Source of the DNA: CALMBW01 sp963779645
GTDB lineage: Bacteria > Actinomycetota > CADDZG01 > WHSQ01
Length of the DNA stretch: 64,000 bases
Assembly: GCA_963779645.1 (NCBI GenBank)
Contig: CAVZYX010000005.1
Span: 744,001 to 808,000 of the forward strand
Direction of reading: 5' to 3'
In this document: in pieces, positions 43,876-52,489 of the stretch
How the letters are laid out: each line of letters starts with the position of its first letter
Numbering within the stretch: position 1 is the first letter of the stretch
Position numbers and translations under genes: made by a program
The notes under the pieces: model-generated
Databases searched by the model: none
What the model saw: only the letters and a program-made list of their open reading frames with translations
What the model was told of the DNA's origin: nothing

Positions 43876-44241
43876 ATGAAGAGGCTGTTGCTGTGGACCG
43901 CGATGCTCGCTCTGATAGCGGTATCCGCATCGTGTGGCGGGGACGATCCCGAGAATGAGGAAACTTCTGGAAACGATGTTGCCTCCTTCTGCGAACTTGC
44001 GGCCGAGGCCAGCGCGAACGCCGCCGTAGAGATGTCCCCCGAAGAAGAGAGAGAAGCTCTCGAAGAGTTCCGCGATTCGGCCCCCGACGAGGTTAAAGAA
44101 GACGTCGCCGTCGTCGTTAACGGACTGCTCGAGGCATTAGAGAGCGGCGACGAAACGGTGCTCTCCAGTGAGGAATACCAAGCAGCCGGTGCGCGCATGT
44201 CCGAGTGGGGCGAAGAGAACTGCCCCCAAGCCGAAGGCTGA
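43876..44241 (+). CDS. Small acidic lipoprotein-like protein
   Basis: 121 residues. Hydrophobic N-terminus then VSASC (about residues 16-20), an imperfect lipobox, so lipid attachment at Cys20 is likely. The rest is very acidic and helical, with two further Cys (FCELA and ENCPQ). GGGAGG just upstream of ATG 43876. No family recognised. Convergent with the DadA-like gene. Confidence 0.7.
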   Translation: MKRLLLWTAMLALIAVSASCGGDDPENEETSGNDVASFCELAAEASANAAVEMSPEEEREALEEFRDSAPDEVKEDVAVVVNGLLEALESGDETVLSSEEYQAAGARMSEWGEENCPQAEG

Positions 44242-44269
44242 TCTTCGGCACCGAGTGCCGGGCTGCTAG

Positions 44270-45526
44270 CTAGGCGAGCTTGACGCGCGCCGATCGGTCG
44301 AACCGCAGAGGATCGAAGGACTCCAGGCCCCCCGGCTGGCGACCGGTGAGCAGTTCTGCAACCTTCTCGCCGGTAACGGGCGCGAGCGTTACTCCTAGCA
44401 TCGAGTGGCCGCTCGCGATCGTTACGTTCTTCGCGATCCTGCCGATCGCAGGAAGACCGTCCGGCATCATCGGGCGCATCCCGACCCACGGCCTACCCGT
44501 CGCTGAATCCGTCCATTCGGAGGTGTAGCGCCGCGCCGCGGCTTCGATCGACCGCACCCTGCGTTCGTTCATCTTGGTGTTGATGCCCGAGAATTCCATC
44601 GTGCCGGCGAAACGGATGGCTCCGTCCAGTGGCGTCGCCCCAACCCGAGCTTCGTAGAGATACAGCGCGGTGCTGAGCTCAATGGGGGGAGGCTCGAAGT
44701 GGAGGCTGTAACCCTTTCCCGCGTCGATAGGTACGCGCCGTCCCAGACTCCTGGCCAGTTTCCCCGAGTGAGCACCGGCGGCGATTATGAACTCGTCGCC
44801 CTCGATCACACTTTCACCGTTTTGAACGCCGACCACCCGATCACCCGAACGCTGGAACCCACTGATCGGGCTAGCGACGCGGATGTCTGTGCCACCGTCG
44901 AGTAGTCGCTTGACATACCCGGTAACGAGTGACTCCGGCCGTACCTGACGTTCTTGTTCGAGATAGATGCCGCAGCGGACATCTGGTGCCAGTCGAGGTT
45001 CGATCGCTCGCATCGCGGATGCATCCAGAGAACGAGGTGAGTAGCCCAACCGTCTGGTGCTGCCGAGATCGTCGAGGACGTGATCGAGATTGTGATGATC
45101 GAGGAAGCAAAACAGCAACCCCGCCCGGTGTACCTCGAACTCGACTCCTTCGGCCTCGAGCTCGTCGAAGAGCTCAAATGTCTTCGCATTGAGGTCCAAA
45201 GTCGCCTCTAGCCCTCGTTCGTACGCTTTCGTGTTGCAATTTCGAAGCAGCCTTACCAACCAAGCGACGCGCCGAGGGTTGAGTGTTGGCTTGACGTAGA
45301 GCGGACTATCGGAGCGCGCTATCCATCTCAGAGACTGGCCCAGGACGCCGGGTGATGGAACGGGCATGGACAAGGAGGGCGTGATCCAGCCGGCGTTGCC
45401 TTCGGAGGCACCCGCTCCAGGCGACTGAGCATCAACGATCGTGACTTCGTAGTCGCGCCGTTGTAGCGAGTAGGCACAAGCGAGACCGATCACGCCCGCC
45501 CCAATGACGACGGCGCGCTTGCTCAT
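44270..45526 (-). CDS. DadA-like FAD-dependent D-amino-acid dehydrogenase/oxidoreductase
   Basis: 418 residues. FAD Rossmann motif VVIGAGVIGLACAYSL (about 5-20) with VDAQSPGAGASEGNAGWI (about 37-54), and the C-terminal GHSMLGVTLAPVTG. The GNAGW motif is characteristic of DadA-type D-amino-acid dehydrogenases. ATG at 45526 overlaps the LVIVD gene's TGA by four bases. It is the only member of the operon without an export signal. It would oxidise imported products, perhaps D-amino acids (inference). Confidence 0.85.
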   Translation of the reverse strand: MSKRAVVIGAGVIGLACAYSLQRRDYEVTIVDAQSPGAGASEGNAGWITPSLSMPVPSPGVLGQSLRWIARSDSPLYVKPTLNPRRVAWLVRLLRNCNTKAYERGLEATLDLNAKTFELFDELEAEGVEFEVHRAGLLFCFLDHHNLDHVLDDLGSTRRLGYSPRSLDASAMRAIEPRLAPDVRCGIYLEQERQVRPESLVTGYVKRLLDGGTDIRVASPISGFQRSGDRVVGVQNGESVIEGDEFIIAAGAHSGKLARSLGRRVPIDAGKGYSLHFEPPPIELSTALYLYEARVGATPLDGAIRFAGTMEFSGINTKMNERRVRSIEAAARRYTSEWTDSATGRPWVGMRPMMPDGLPAIGRIAKNVTIASGHSMLGVTLAPVTGEKVAELLTGRQPGGLESFDPLRFDRSARVKLA

Positions 45527-46704
45527 AACTCGCCGGTGTATTCGATGACGTCGAAGCTGCCCTGTCCACCACCGACTTCCACCACGTACATGATCCGATC
45601 GGTGATCCACTCGACGTCCACCGCCCCCTGAACGTCCTTTAGGAACCAGGCAACCTCTTCGATGTCACCTTTCTTCGAAACCTTGAGGAGCCGCACCCCG
45701 TGCGACCACGCCGCCATGGCAACCAGGCCACCGTTGCGGAAACGCGGGCTCTCGTGCGCCCAGTGAGCGGAGCAACCTTGCACACCGAGCGCGTCGAGGA
45801 CCGGCTTGCCGTCATTGCTGGTGCCGCTCGACAGCGTGAACGTTCCCACCCGCTTGAAGCCGGATGTGCGCCATCCGGCAGCGCTCCACACCTGGAGGGT
45901 CCTGCCGTCGTCGTCGCCGTACAGCTCGCAGCGCCCGTTGGCTGAGGTCTCCGAAGCCGAGATCATGAACCGGTCCTTCCCAGCTCTGGGCCAGATGTTG
46001 TTGTGCCCGGTGTGGGGGCCTTCGGGATCGGTGCTGAAGAGAGCCCGTGGGTGCGCCGGGTCCTTCGTGTCGAGCACGAACATCGGTGTGGTCGACGTCA
46101 GGACCAGACCGGGTCGCACTTCGGTGACGTCGTGGGCCGAGATCCCGCCCACTGCTTCGCTCCACGGCTTGTCGAGAAGCTTCGGCTCCTCGGGATTCCG
46201 CAAGTCGATGATCAGCCCCGCGCTTGATGAGCCGCTGCTCGATGCGTAGGCCCACTTGCAGTCGTAGAGACATTCCAGCGTGTGACCGCCCGCTCCGTCC
46301 AGGGTCGAGAGGAGCTTCATGTCGGAGGGGTCACGCACGTCGATAACCATCAGCCGGTTCAAAGCGTCGACTCGGTTGACCTGGGAGAGGAGCAGGATCT
46401 TGCCGTTAGTGGCGAGGTCCTCGTTCTCGTTGTGCGTGATCTGGATCTCATCCACGGTCATGTGGTCGAGCAACACCGGATCCGTGGGGTCCTTGATGTC
46501 GTAGGAGTAGAGGCCGCTCTGCCAGCCCGAGATGAAGTATGTGTCACCCACGGCCTGGGCGCTGACCGCGATCCCACCGATCGGGACGTTCGCGATGTGC
46601 TGGAAGTCCTTCGACTGCGAGATGACGTCGCTTCCGTTGGAGGGCCCGGGCACCAATGCCAGGACTGCCCCAGCGACCGAAAGGGCGACCTTCGATCGCT
46701 TCAT
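45523..46704 (-). CDS. Exported LVIVD-repeat beta-propeller protein, copy 1
   Basis: 393 residues. Signal peptide (about 5-22), then LVIVD-type blades: YDIKDPTDPVLLDHM, VIDVRDPSDMKLLSTL, IDLRNPEEPKLLDK and VLDTKDPAHPRALFST. Cysteine pairs (ECLYDCK, QGCSAHW) suggest disulfides in an extracellular fold. ATG at 46704 is set by GGAGG; it overlaps the M14 peptidase stop by ATGA. Paralogue of the gene at 55649-56794, with similar blade order. No enzymatic motif; likely binding or scaffold. Confidence 0.85.
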   Translation of the reverse strand: MKRSKVALSVAGAVLALVPGPSNGSDVISQSKDFQHIANVPIGGIAVSAQAVGDTYFISGWQSGLYSYDIKDPTDPVLLDHMTVDEIQITHNENEDLATNGKILLLSQVNRVDALNRLMVIDVRDPSDMKLLSTLDGAGGHTLECLYDCKWAYASSSGSSSAGLIIDLRNPEEPKLLDKPWSEAVGGISAHDVTEVRPGLVLTSTTPMFVLDTKDPAHPRALFSTDPEGPHTGHNNIWPRAGKDRFMISASETSANGRCELYGDDDGRTLQVWSAAGWRTSGFKRVGTFTLSSGTSNDGKPVLDALGVQGCSAHWAHESPRFRNGGLVAMAAWSHGVRLLKVSKKGDIEEVAWFLKDVQGAVDVEWITDRIMYVVEVGGGQGSFDVIEYTGEL

Positions 46705-48866
46705 CGCTTTCCTCCGTCCTGCAGAGCCTTCAACAGAAGCTCTTGGCCCGCGATCGTGATCGTGTAGGGATTGAGTCCAAACCAGTGCTCGTAGTTTTCG
46801 CTCGGCTGCGGAAGGAGCGCTCCGAAGATGATGATGCGTCCGTCGCCCTGCTCTAGAACGCCGATCGATGTCTTGGTCGTGTTCGTTCCCTCGGCGCCAC
46901 CCTTGCGATCCTGGGGTGGATCGACCGTGCCGATCGTGATGCCGCCGGCGTCTTCCCAGATGGTTCGATCGATGCTCCATATCGGGGCCGAGTTCTTCGT
47001 GGGCGACGGGTCACAGTCGCCGCGGGGATCGCAAGGCCAGTACTGGTCACGCTCCATCAGCAGTGGGTAGCCCAAACCCACCGGGTCGTATGTCTGCCGG
47101 GCTCGGTCGTAGAGACCTTCCGTCCATGGGTGGTTCCGGTCGAGGTCCGAGTACCCGACGTAGGCGTAGTCCTTGACGATGCTCTTGCCATCGACCCCGA
47201 TCAGATCCGGGAGCTCCTGCAGTGCCGCATCGGTGAGAACCAAGGTGCCACCCGATCTGATGTAGTCGCGCAGCTCGCCGGTTGTATCGATCGTGGTGTC
47301 GGCCACAACGAAGGAGTCCAGCTCATTCAGGGCCGAGCCAAGTTCGTTCGGACGGACCTCTTCGATTGGGGAGGACACCAGCTGCCGAAGGTCACGGAAG
47401 TAATCCGTGTTGGCAACGTCGTATGGCCTCTGAGCCACGTGACCGTAGACGGGATTGCGGGGGCCTCTCGGCGGAGGTGATGGATTCCCATCGCGATCAG
47501 TGACCCGTTCTCCATTCTCGTAGAACCCGATCCGTCCACCGAGGTCGCGCCGTTCAAGTCCGGCGTTCATCGTCGCGGCGTGAACGACGGTGGTCTCGAT
47601 GATCGCTCGCATGTTGTCTACGAAGACCTGCTGGCTGCGTCCGTCGTAGGGCGCGTAAGAGGCGCAGTTCACCTCGTAGGAGATGCTGTCTGCACCCAAC
47701 CCCGCGTCGGCGGCAGCCCAACCACCCCACGTGCCCGAGACCGTGTAGTCGAGGTGATCCCAGATGGTGGCGTACTCCGCCCATTCGAGGGTGATGTATG
47801 CGGCCTTCTCCGAAACTGGGCCCACGTACTTCGTGTATGTGCGCAAGACCACGTCGCGTTGGTCGCCGGCAGCATCCATCACCTGCTCGTAGATGGCTAC
47901 GCCTTCCGGAGTCACGTACTCCGCGGCCGCTTCCTCCATCTTCTGCTCGATGCGTTCGGCGAAGTCGTGGATGCGCACCAGGCGTTTGGGCGAGTTGTTC
48001 TGTTCGTGTAGCAGGACGGCGCCGACCGGCAGGGGACCGTGCATGTCCGCAGCCGCGGCGAACGGTCGTCCTTTCAGCTCGACCCGGCGTACGCGTTCGA
48101 AGTACTTCACGATGGCGGCTTCGGGTTGGGTCAACGTCGTGTACCCGTTGCTGAAGAGACTGGGCTCGTCCGGGAACACCCAACCGTCATGGAACGCAAC
48201 CCGGTTCGTATTGAAGCCGGCATAGTTCCCGTTCGAGTAGTTCGCATTCCCCCCGTTCGTTCGGTCGCCTGCAGACCAGGGATCGGGCACCGTGTCGACG
48301 AAGAAGATCTTGGTTCTCGCTAACAGCTCTTCGACCGTGACCTTCTTTTCTTTCCCGCTGAGGCCGGTCGCGGCGTTTAGCTCGTGATCGGGGTCGGTCG
48401 AGCGCCAGATCAAGAGATCTTCGAGGTAACGGATGTCGCCTTCTCTGCCGCATGGCTCAGCCGCGTGCGCGTTGGTCAGAAAGACGTACTCCTTGCCTCT
48501 ATCCGGCACGCTTTCGTCGGTAACGATCGTCAGATGGAACGGGAGTCCGTCCCCGGAATCGTCCGGATGCCAGGCGGGCTGTCCGTCGAGGCCGTGTGAC
48601 ACCGCTCGGTCGTCGCGCAGCTCCTTGTCGATCGAGGTGAAGTCCACGTAGTCCGGATAGAGCTTTTCGAGCAGCTCCATACCGGGGATGAATTCGTCTT
48701 GCCACTGGATGAAATCGACCGACGTCGTGGGCTCGAGGAACACGCGACCGTAGAGGTCGCGTTCTTCTTCCGTCGTTGCCACGGGAGTGGCCGTGCTCGA
48801 AGGCACTGTTAGTCCGAGAACCATGGCGATCATCGCCACCAGGGCGCCTGCTCTAGAAAGCGTCAC
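46701..48866 (-). CDS. Secreted M14 zinc carboxypeptidase-like protein
   Basis: 721 residues. Signal peptide (about 8-27). The zinc-binding H-x-x-E lies in NAHAAEPCGREGDIRYLEDL (about 133-152), with NxxxFNTNR-like substrate contact YAGFNTNR and a third-ligand candidate in AADMHGPLPVG (about 292). The C-terminal third looks like a separate beta-rich domain. The family cleaves C-terminal amino acids, sometimes from cell-wall peptides. GTG start with AGGAG 6 nt upstream; that site overlaps the end of the CocE gene (9 bp gap). Confidence 0.85.
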   Translation of the reverse strand: MTLSRAGALVAMIAMVLGLTVPSSTATPVATTEEERDLYGRVFLEPTTSVDFIQWQDEFIPGMELLEKLYPDYVDFTSIDKELRDDRAVSHGLDGQPAWHPDDSGDGLPFHLTIVTDESVPDRGKEYVFLTNAHAAEPCGREGDIRYLEDLLIWRSTDPDHELNAATGLSGKEKKVTVEELLARTKIFFVDTVPDPWSAGDRTNGGNANYSNGNYAGFNTNRVAFHDGWVFPDEPSLFSNGYTTLTQPEAAIVKYFERVRRVELKGRPFAAAADMHGPLPVGAVLLHEQNNSPKRLVRIHDFAERIEQKMEEAAAEYVTPEGVAIYEQVMDAAGDQRDVVLRTYTKYVGPVSEKAAYITLEWAEYATIWDHLDYTVSGTWGGWAAADAGLGADSISYEVNCASYAPYDGRSQQVFVDNMRAIIETTVVHAATMNAGLERRDLGGRIGFYENGERVTDRDGNPSPPPRGPRNPVYGHVAQRPYDVANTDYFRDLRQLVSSPIEEVRPNELGSALNELDSFVVADTTIDTTGELRDYIRSGGTLVLTDAALQELPDLIGVDGKSIVKDYAYVGYSDLDRNHPWTEGLYDRARQTYDPVGLGYPLLMERDQYWPCDPRGDCDPSPTKNSAPIWSIDRTIWEDAGGITIGTVDPPQDRKGGAEGTNTTKTSIGVLEQGDGRIIIFGALLPQPSENYEHWFGLNPYTITIAGQELLLKALQDGGKR

Positions 48867-48875
48867 ACCGATCTC

Positions 48876-50630
48876 CTAGCCGGGAAGTCCCGGCGGGGTG
48901 AAGAAATCACTCGCAGCTGGGATAGTCGTCTGGAACCTGAAAGAACCAAGTGCTTGTCCGTAGCGAAGCTCAACAGGGAAGAAGGGCACCGTAGGCATGT
49001 GGTCCGCATGTCCCTGGTCGAGTATCAGGAGGAGTTGTTCGCCCTCGTGAACCACTGCGTCGAGAGGTTGCAATGGAAAGGTCAGGGTGATCTCTTCTCC
49101 GGCTGTGACCTCCGTCGGCCGCCCGGATCCGTCGGGGAACCTGAGATCGTTGGCTCCCCATCCCAGCAGCTGCCAGGCGCCCGCACTGTCTACACGGACC
49201 AGATAAGCCGAGACGAACCCACTCGGCCCTGTTGGGGTGACCCGAAGCTCTAGCTCGGGAAGGCCAACGAGTCGGAGGTCGTCCTTAACGTCCATCGCGA
49301 AGGTCGCGCAATCGACACAGTTGTGATCCAAAGGCGTGTCGTTGTAGACGGTTTCGTTGCCACTGACGAAGAAGTAGCGGTTGCGGGTTCCCGGACCTAG
49401 CAGCGCTGTGGCTTCGCCCTTCTGGGGACTCGGGGACAAGGTTGCATCGGCGGAGAGATAGAGGTTCGTCGTGCGCGCGTCGCTCGGGGGCCATGCGGTT
49501 TCGCGTCTCCACTCGAGAGCCGAGTCCTGCACCTCGACGCGAGGACCAGTGTCTGCAGTCTTGTCTTCTTTGAGCCAGCGATCCCACCATCCGAGCAAGA
49601 TGTCGGCGTAGTCTCCGCGCGGCCCGACGTGAGGGCTATCGGGGAACGCGTGATCCCATTGACCCAACAGGTGCTTGACGTAGACGCCCTTCTTCTCGAG
49701 CTGGTTGATGAACGGATATTGGTGGGCGGGGTCGACGTTCCAATCCTGCATCCCCTGTACGAGCATCACTGACCCGCGGTACTTCTTGAGGATGAGGGGG
49801 TTCATGTTGCGCTCCGACCAATAGCCGAGCTCGTCATAGTCCCCGGTGATGTAACTCTGCACCGTCGCCTGCAAGCCCTCGTCCGTTGTGTCGCAGAAGG
49901 CCGCCGAGCCCGCCCAGCGATCGGCATCCCTGCCACCGGCCGGATTCGTCATTACCAATCCGTAGTAGTGGTAGTAGCCAGTGACGAAGAACCACCATCT
50001 CCAATCGTTGCGTCCTCGTTCGTAGATGAGATCGAAGAGGTTGTGGACCCCGCTAACGGGAACGATCGTCTTCAGATGCGGGTTCCCTGAGGATGCGACC
50101 TCCCAGGGGGTCGACCCGTCGTAGGAAACGCCGGTCATCCCGACGTTGCCATTACTCCACGACTGAGTGCCGAGCCACGTCACGGCTTGATCGAGATCGG
50201 CTCTCTCCTTAGGACCCATCAGGTCGGCACACGAGTCCGTTCCTCCCGCACCTCGGGTGGGCACGAAGGCGACGGTGTATCCGTGCTGTACGAAGTTCTG
50301 CACCAGGAACGGGTTGCAGTCCGTGACTTCGACATCGCGCAGATCGGTGGCGAAGTAGGAGCTTGCGTGGACAATGACCGGCGACCGATAGCCAGCCGGA
50401 GCGTCAGGACGAACGAAACCGATCTGGATAGCGCTGCCATCGACATCGCTCTCGAGCTCGACAATCCCGGTCTCGCCGATCTCGAAAGGACCGGCGCTGG
50501 AGACTTGCGAGCTGCCGGCCGCGCCACTGCACGACATCGCCGATTGCGCTTCAGCTGGTGTGCGGGTCGAAACGAGGCCCAAAAGCAGAATGAAAGCTGT
50601 AACTGCCGAGGTGGCGCGAGCTCTCACCAC
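48876..50630 (-). CDS. Secreted CocE/NonD (S15-type) hydrolase, copy 1
   Basis: 584 residues. Signal peptide (about 7-28). Alpha/beta-hydrolase nucleophile GVSYDGS (about 167-173), an Asp candidate in GMQDWNVDP and His in GQWDHAF (about 325), then the C-terminal jelly-roll of X-Pro dipeptidyl-peptidase/cocaine-esterase proteins. It could hydrolyse esters, amides or X-Pro peptides. GTG at 50630 has AAGGAG 6 nt before it. First gene of the leftward arm of the divergent operons. Confidence 0.88.
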   Translation of the reverse strand: MVRARATSAVTAFILLLGLVSTRTPAEAQSAMSCSGAAGSSQVSSAGPFEIGETGIVELESDVDGSAIQIGFVRPDAPAGYRSPVIVHASSYFATDLRDVEVTDCNPFLVQNFVQHGYTVAFVPTRGAGGTDSCADLMGPKERADLDQAVTWLGTQSWSNGNVGMTGVSYDGSTPWEVASSGNPHLKTIVPVSGVHNLFDLIYERGRNDWRWWFFVTGYYHYYGLVMTNPAGGRDADRWAGSAAFCDTTDEGLQATVQSYITGDYDELGYWSERNMNPLILKKYRGSVMLVQGMQDWNVDPAHQYPFINQLEKKGVYVKHLLGQWDHAFPDSPHVGPRGDYADILLGWWDRWLKEDKTADTGPRVEVQDSALEWRRETAWPPSDARTTNLYLSADATLSPSPQKGEATALLGPGTRNRYFFVSGNETVYNDTPLDHNCVDCATFAMDVKDDLRLVGLPELELRVTPTGPSGFVSAYLVRVDSAGAWQLLGWGANDLRFPDGSGRPTEVTAGEEITLTFPLQPLDAVVHEGEQLLLILDQGHADHMPTVPFFPVELRYGQALGSFRFQTTIPAASDFFTPPGLPG

Positions 50631-50757
50631 GTGCGACTCCTTGCCCCGAGGTTTATCCGGCCGATTCCCTTGCTTCTTGGTTCGGGCGGAGGAGGGGGTA
50701 GCCCTTTCGCCGTATCGGAGAAGTCCTACTGGGTTGTTGGTGGATTACACGGAAGGT

Positions 50758-52341
50758 TCAGGCTGAAGGGAGCAACCGGAGGAGCAGCAGCAGGGCTAGG
50801 CGGTCGTCGGGGTCGTTGACCCGAACCCCCGAGAGATCCTGAGCTCTTTGTAGCCGGTACCGAAGGGTGTTCGGGTGGATATGAAGCCGGGCAGCGGCAG
50901 CGGTGTAGTCGCCGAACTCCTCGAGGAAAGTCTTCAGAGATTCGATGTAAGCGGTCTGACCCCCCCGGTCGGACTCGATCAAGGGATTGAGTTTGTGTTC
51001 GTAGATCTCGAGTTCGGGAGCGGCCAGCTCGGAGAACCTCGCCAGCAATGCTGGGAGTCGAACCTCGTCGATGGTCGCGACCCGACCGTCTCGGTCCGCT
51101 CGTAGGACGCGAAGTGTTTCTTCAGCCTCCAGTTTCGAACGGGGGATGTCCTTGAGACCCGAAGCATGTCCTCCTATACCTATCGACGGGCCGCGAAGCT
51201 GAGCGGGCCGTCCGGAGAGATCCTCCGCGATTCGAAGGGCAACCTCGCGCGACCGCTCTGGGTCGTCATCGGTTGCGATCAGCCCGTAGACGATCCCGCC
51301 GAGCAGCGCGGCCGCCCCCCTCACTCGGAATGTCGCCATCTGTACTGCGAGGACGTCTCGCAACTGGGTGCGGGCGCGGGAAGCCGCTGCCTCATCTTCA
51401 GAAACCAGCCACACAGCGAGGACGCGGTACGAGGACTTGGCAACGCCCAGCCGCAGAGCTGCTTCCCGCGCCCCGCCAGTTCCCTGAAGGATGTTCGCAA
51501 GGAGGTCGGCCTGGACCGTCCGTTCCACATCTGCACCTGCTCGATGTCTGAGCAGGTGTAAGGCCGCCACTTTGGCGGTGTCCGCGAAGGCTCTTTCCAC
51601 CTCTGCTGAAGGTCTTGAAGGAACCGCAGCCCAGATAGATCCGAGGATCTCTTCGCCTGCCCTAACGCTGACCGCAAGTCGAGGGAGCTGGCCTTCGGCG
51701 ATCCGATCGACGTAGACGCATGAACGCTCTTCACTCAGCCGCTTGAAGACCCCTCGTTTTTCCAGCTCATGTAGGTAGCGGTCGGGAACCCGGCGTCCGA
51801 TGATCGTTTCGGCTCTCCCGGCGTCGGCTTCATCCTGCCGACCGGAGTACGCGAGCACCCGAGACAGCCTGTCCTCGATGGTTACCGGAGCATCGATCAG
51901 TTCGGAGATCGCGTCGGCAAGGGAGAAGAGGTCGGACGCGGCCAGCCCGTGAAGATCGTCCATCGCAGCTGCTCCGTGCGTGAGAACCGACTGAATGAGT
52001 TGAACGATCTGGGCCCAGGAAGCGCCGTGAGGCACCGACAACAAGGTGAGTCCCTGCTTCTCAGCTGACTCAACCATCGCCGAGTCGCCGTCGGCAGGCG
52101 CCTTGACCACGAGTCCCGCCGCTCCCAGGGAAGCCAGCTCCGCGATCAGCTCGATCGTCTTGAGTTCGGGAGCAAGGCCGACGCCTAGTACGAGATCGCC
52201 GCCGGCCACGTCGAACCTGTCGGTCGGATCGTGGATCACCACGTCGTGAACCTCGATGTCTAAGCCCCGCGGCGCTCCTAAGACCGTCAGGACGCCTGGT
52301 CCGAGGGTCTCGACAACGCGTTCGAGCGTGTTAACCGTCAT
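50758..52341 (-). CDS. PucR-family transcriptional regulator
   Basis: 527 residues. N-terminal PucR-type sensory region (VVIHDPTDRFDVAGGDLVLGVG, read in parts), a GAF-like middle, a GGDEF-like remnant, and the C-terminal helix-turn-helix FGDYTAAAARLHIHPNTLRY with RLQRAQ. Such regulators often control use of purines, amino acids or other nitrogen sources and frequently act on divergent neighbours. ATG at 52341 chosen; the open frame upstream would overlap the divergent CocE gene. Likely controls both exported-hydrolase operons and itself. Confidence 0.88.
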   Translation of the reverse strand: MTVNTLERVVETLGPGVLTVLGAPRGLDIEVHDVVIHDPTDRFDVAGGDLVLGVGLAPELKTIELIAELASLGAAGLVVKAPADGDSAMVESAEKQGLTLLSVPHGASWAQIVQLIQSVLTHGAAAMDDLHGLAASDLFSLADAISELIDAPVTIEDRLSRVLAYSGRQDEADAGRAETIIGRRVPDRYLHELEKRGVFKRLSEERSCVYVDRIAEGQLPRLAVSVRAGEEILGSIWAAVPSRPSAEVERAFADTAKVAALHLLRHRAGADVERTVQADLLANILQGTGGAREAALRLGVAKSSYRVLAVWLVSEDEAAASRARTQLRDVLAVQMATFRVRGAAALLGGIVYGLIATDDDPERSREVALRIAEDLSGRPAQLRGPSIGIGGHASGLKDIPRSKLEAEETLRVLRADRDGRVATIDEVRLPALLARFSELAAPELEIYEHKLNPLIESDRGGQTAYIESLKTFLEEFGDYTAAAARLHIHPNTLRYRLQRAQDLSGVRVNDPDDRLALLLLLRLLPSA

Positions 52342-52359
52342 TTCGGAGAGAGAGTACCC

Positions 52360-52378
52360 GTGGAATCGTGGTTTCCAC
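52360..52378. promoter_or_regulatory. Inverted repeat in the pucR-cocE divergent region
   Basis: GTGGAA-N7-TTCCAC is perfect, 18 bp upstream of the PucR-type start codon, within the 148-bp gap between the regulator and copy 2 of the CocE gene. Candidate operator for the dimeric regulator; a single copy only. Confidence 0.4.
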
Positions 52379-52489
52379 AAAGGGTTACGAGCGTTTTGTG
52401 AGGAAATCCAATCTATCGGGTGGTGGGCCCCGGCCGTCTTGCGGCGATCGAGTGGGGCAACGGGCAGAGCGCAAAGGGAGTGGGTGCGG

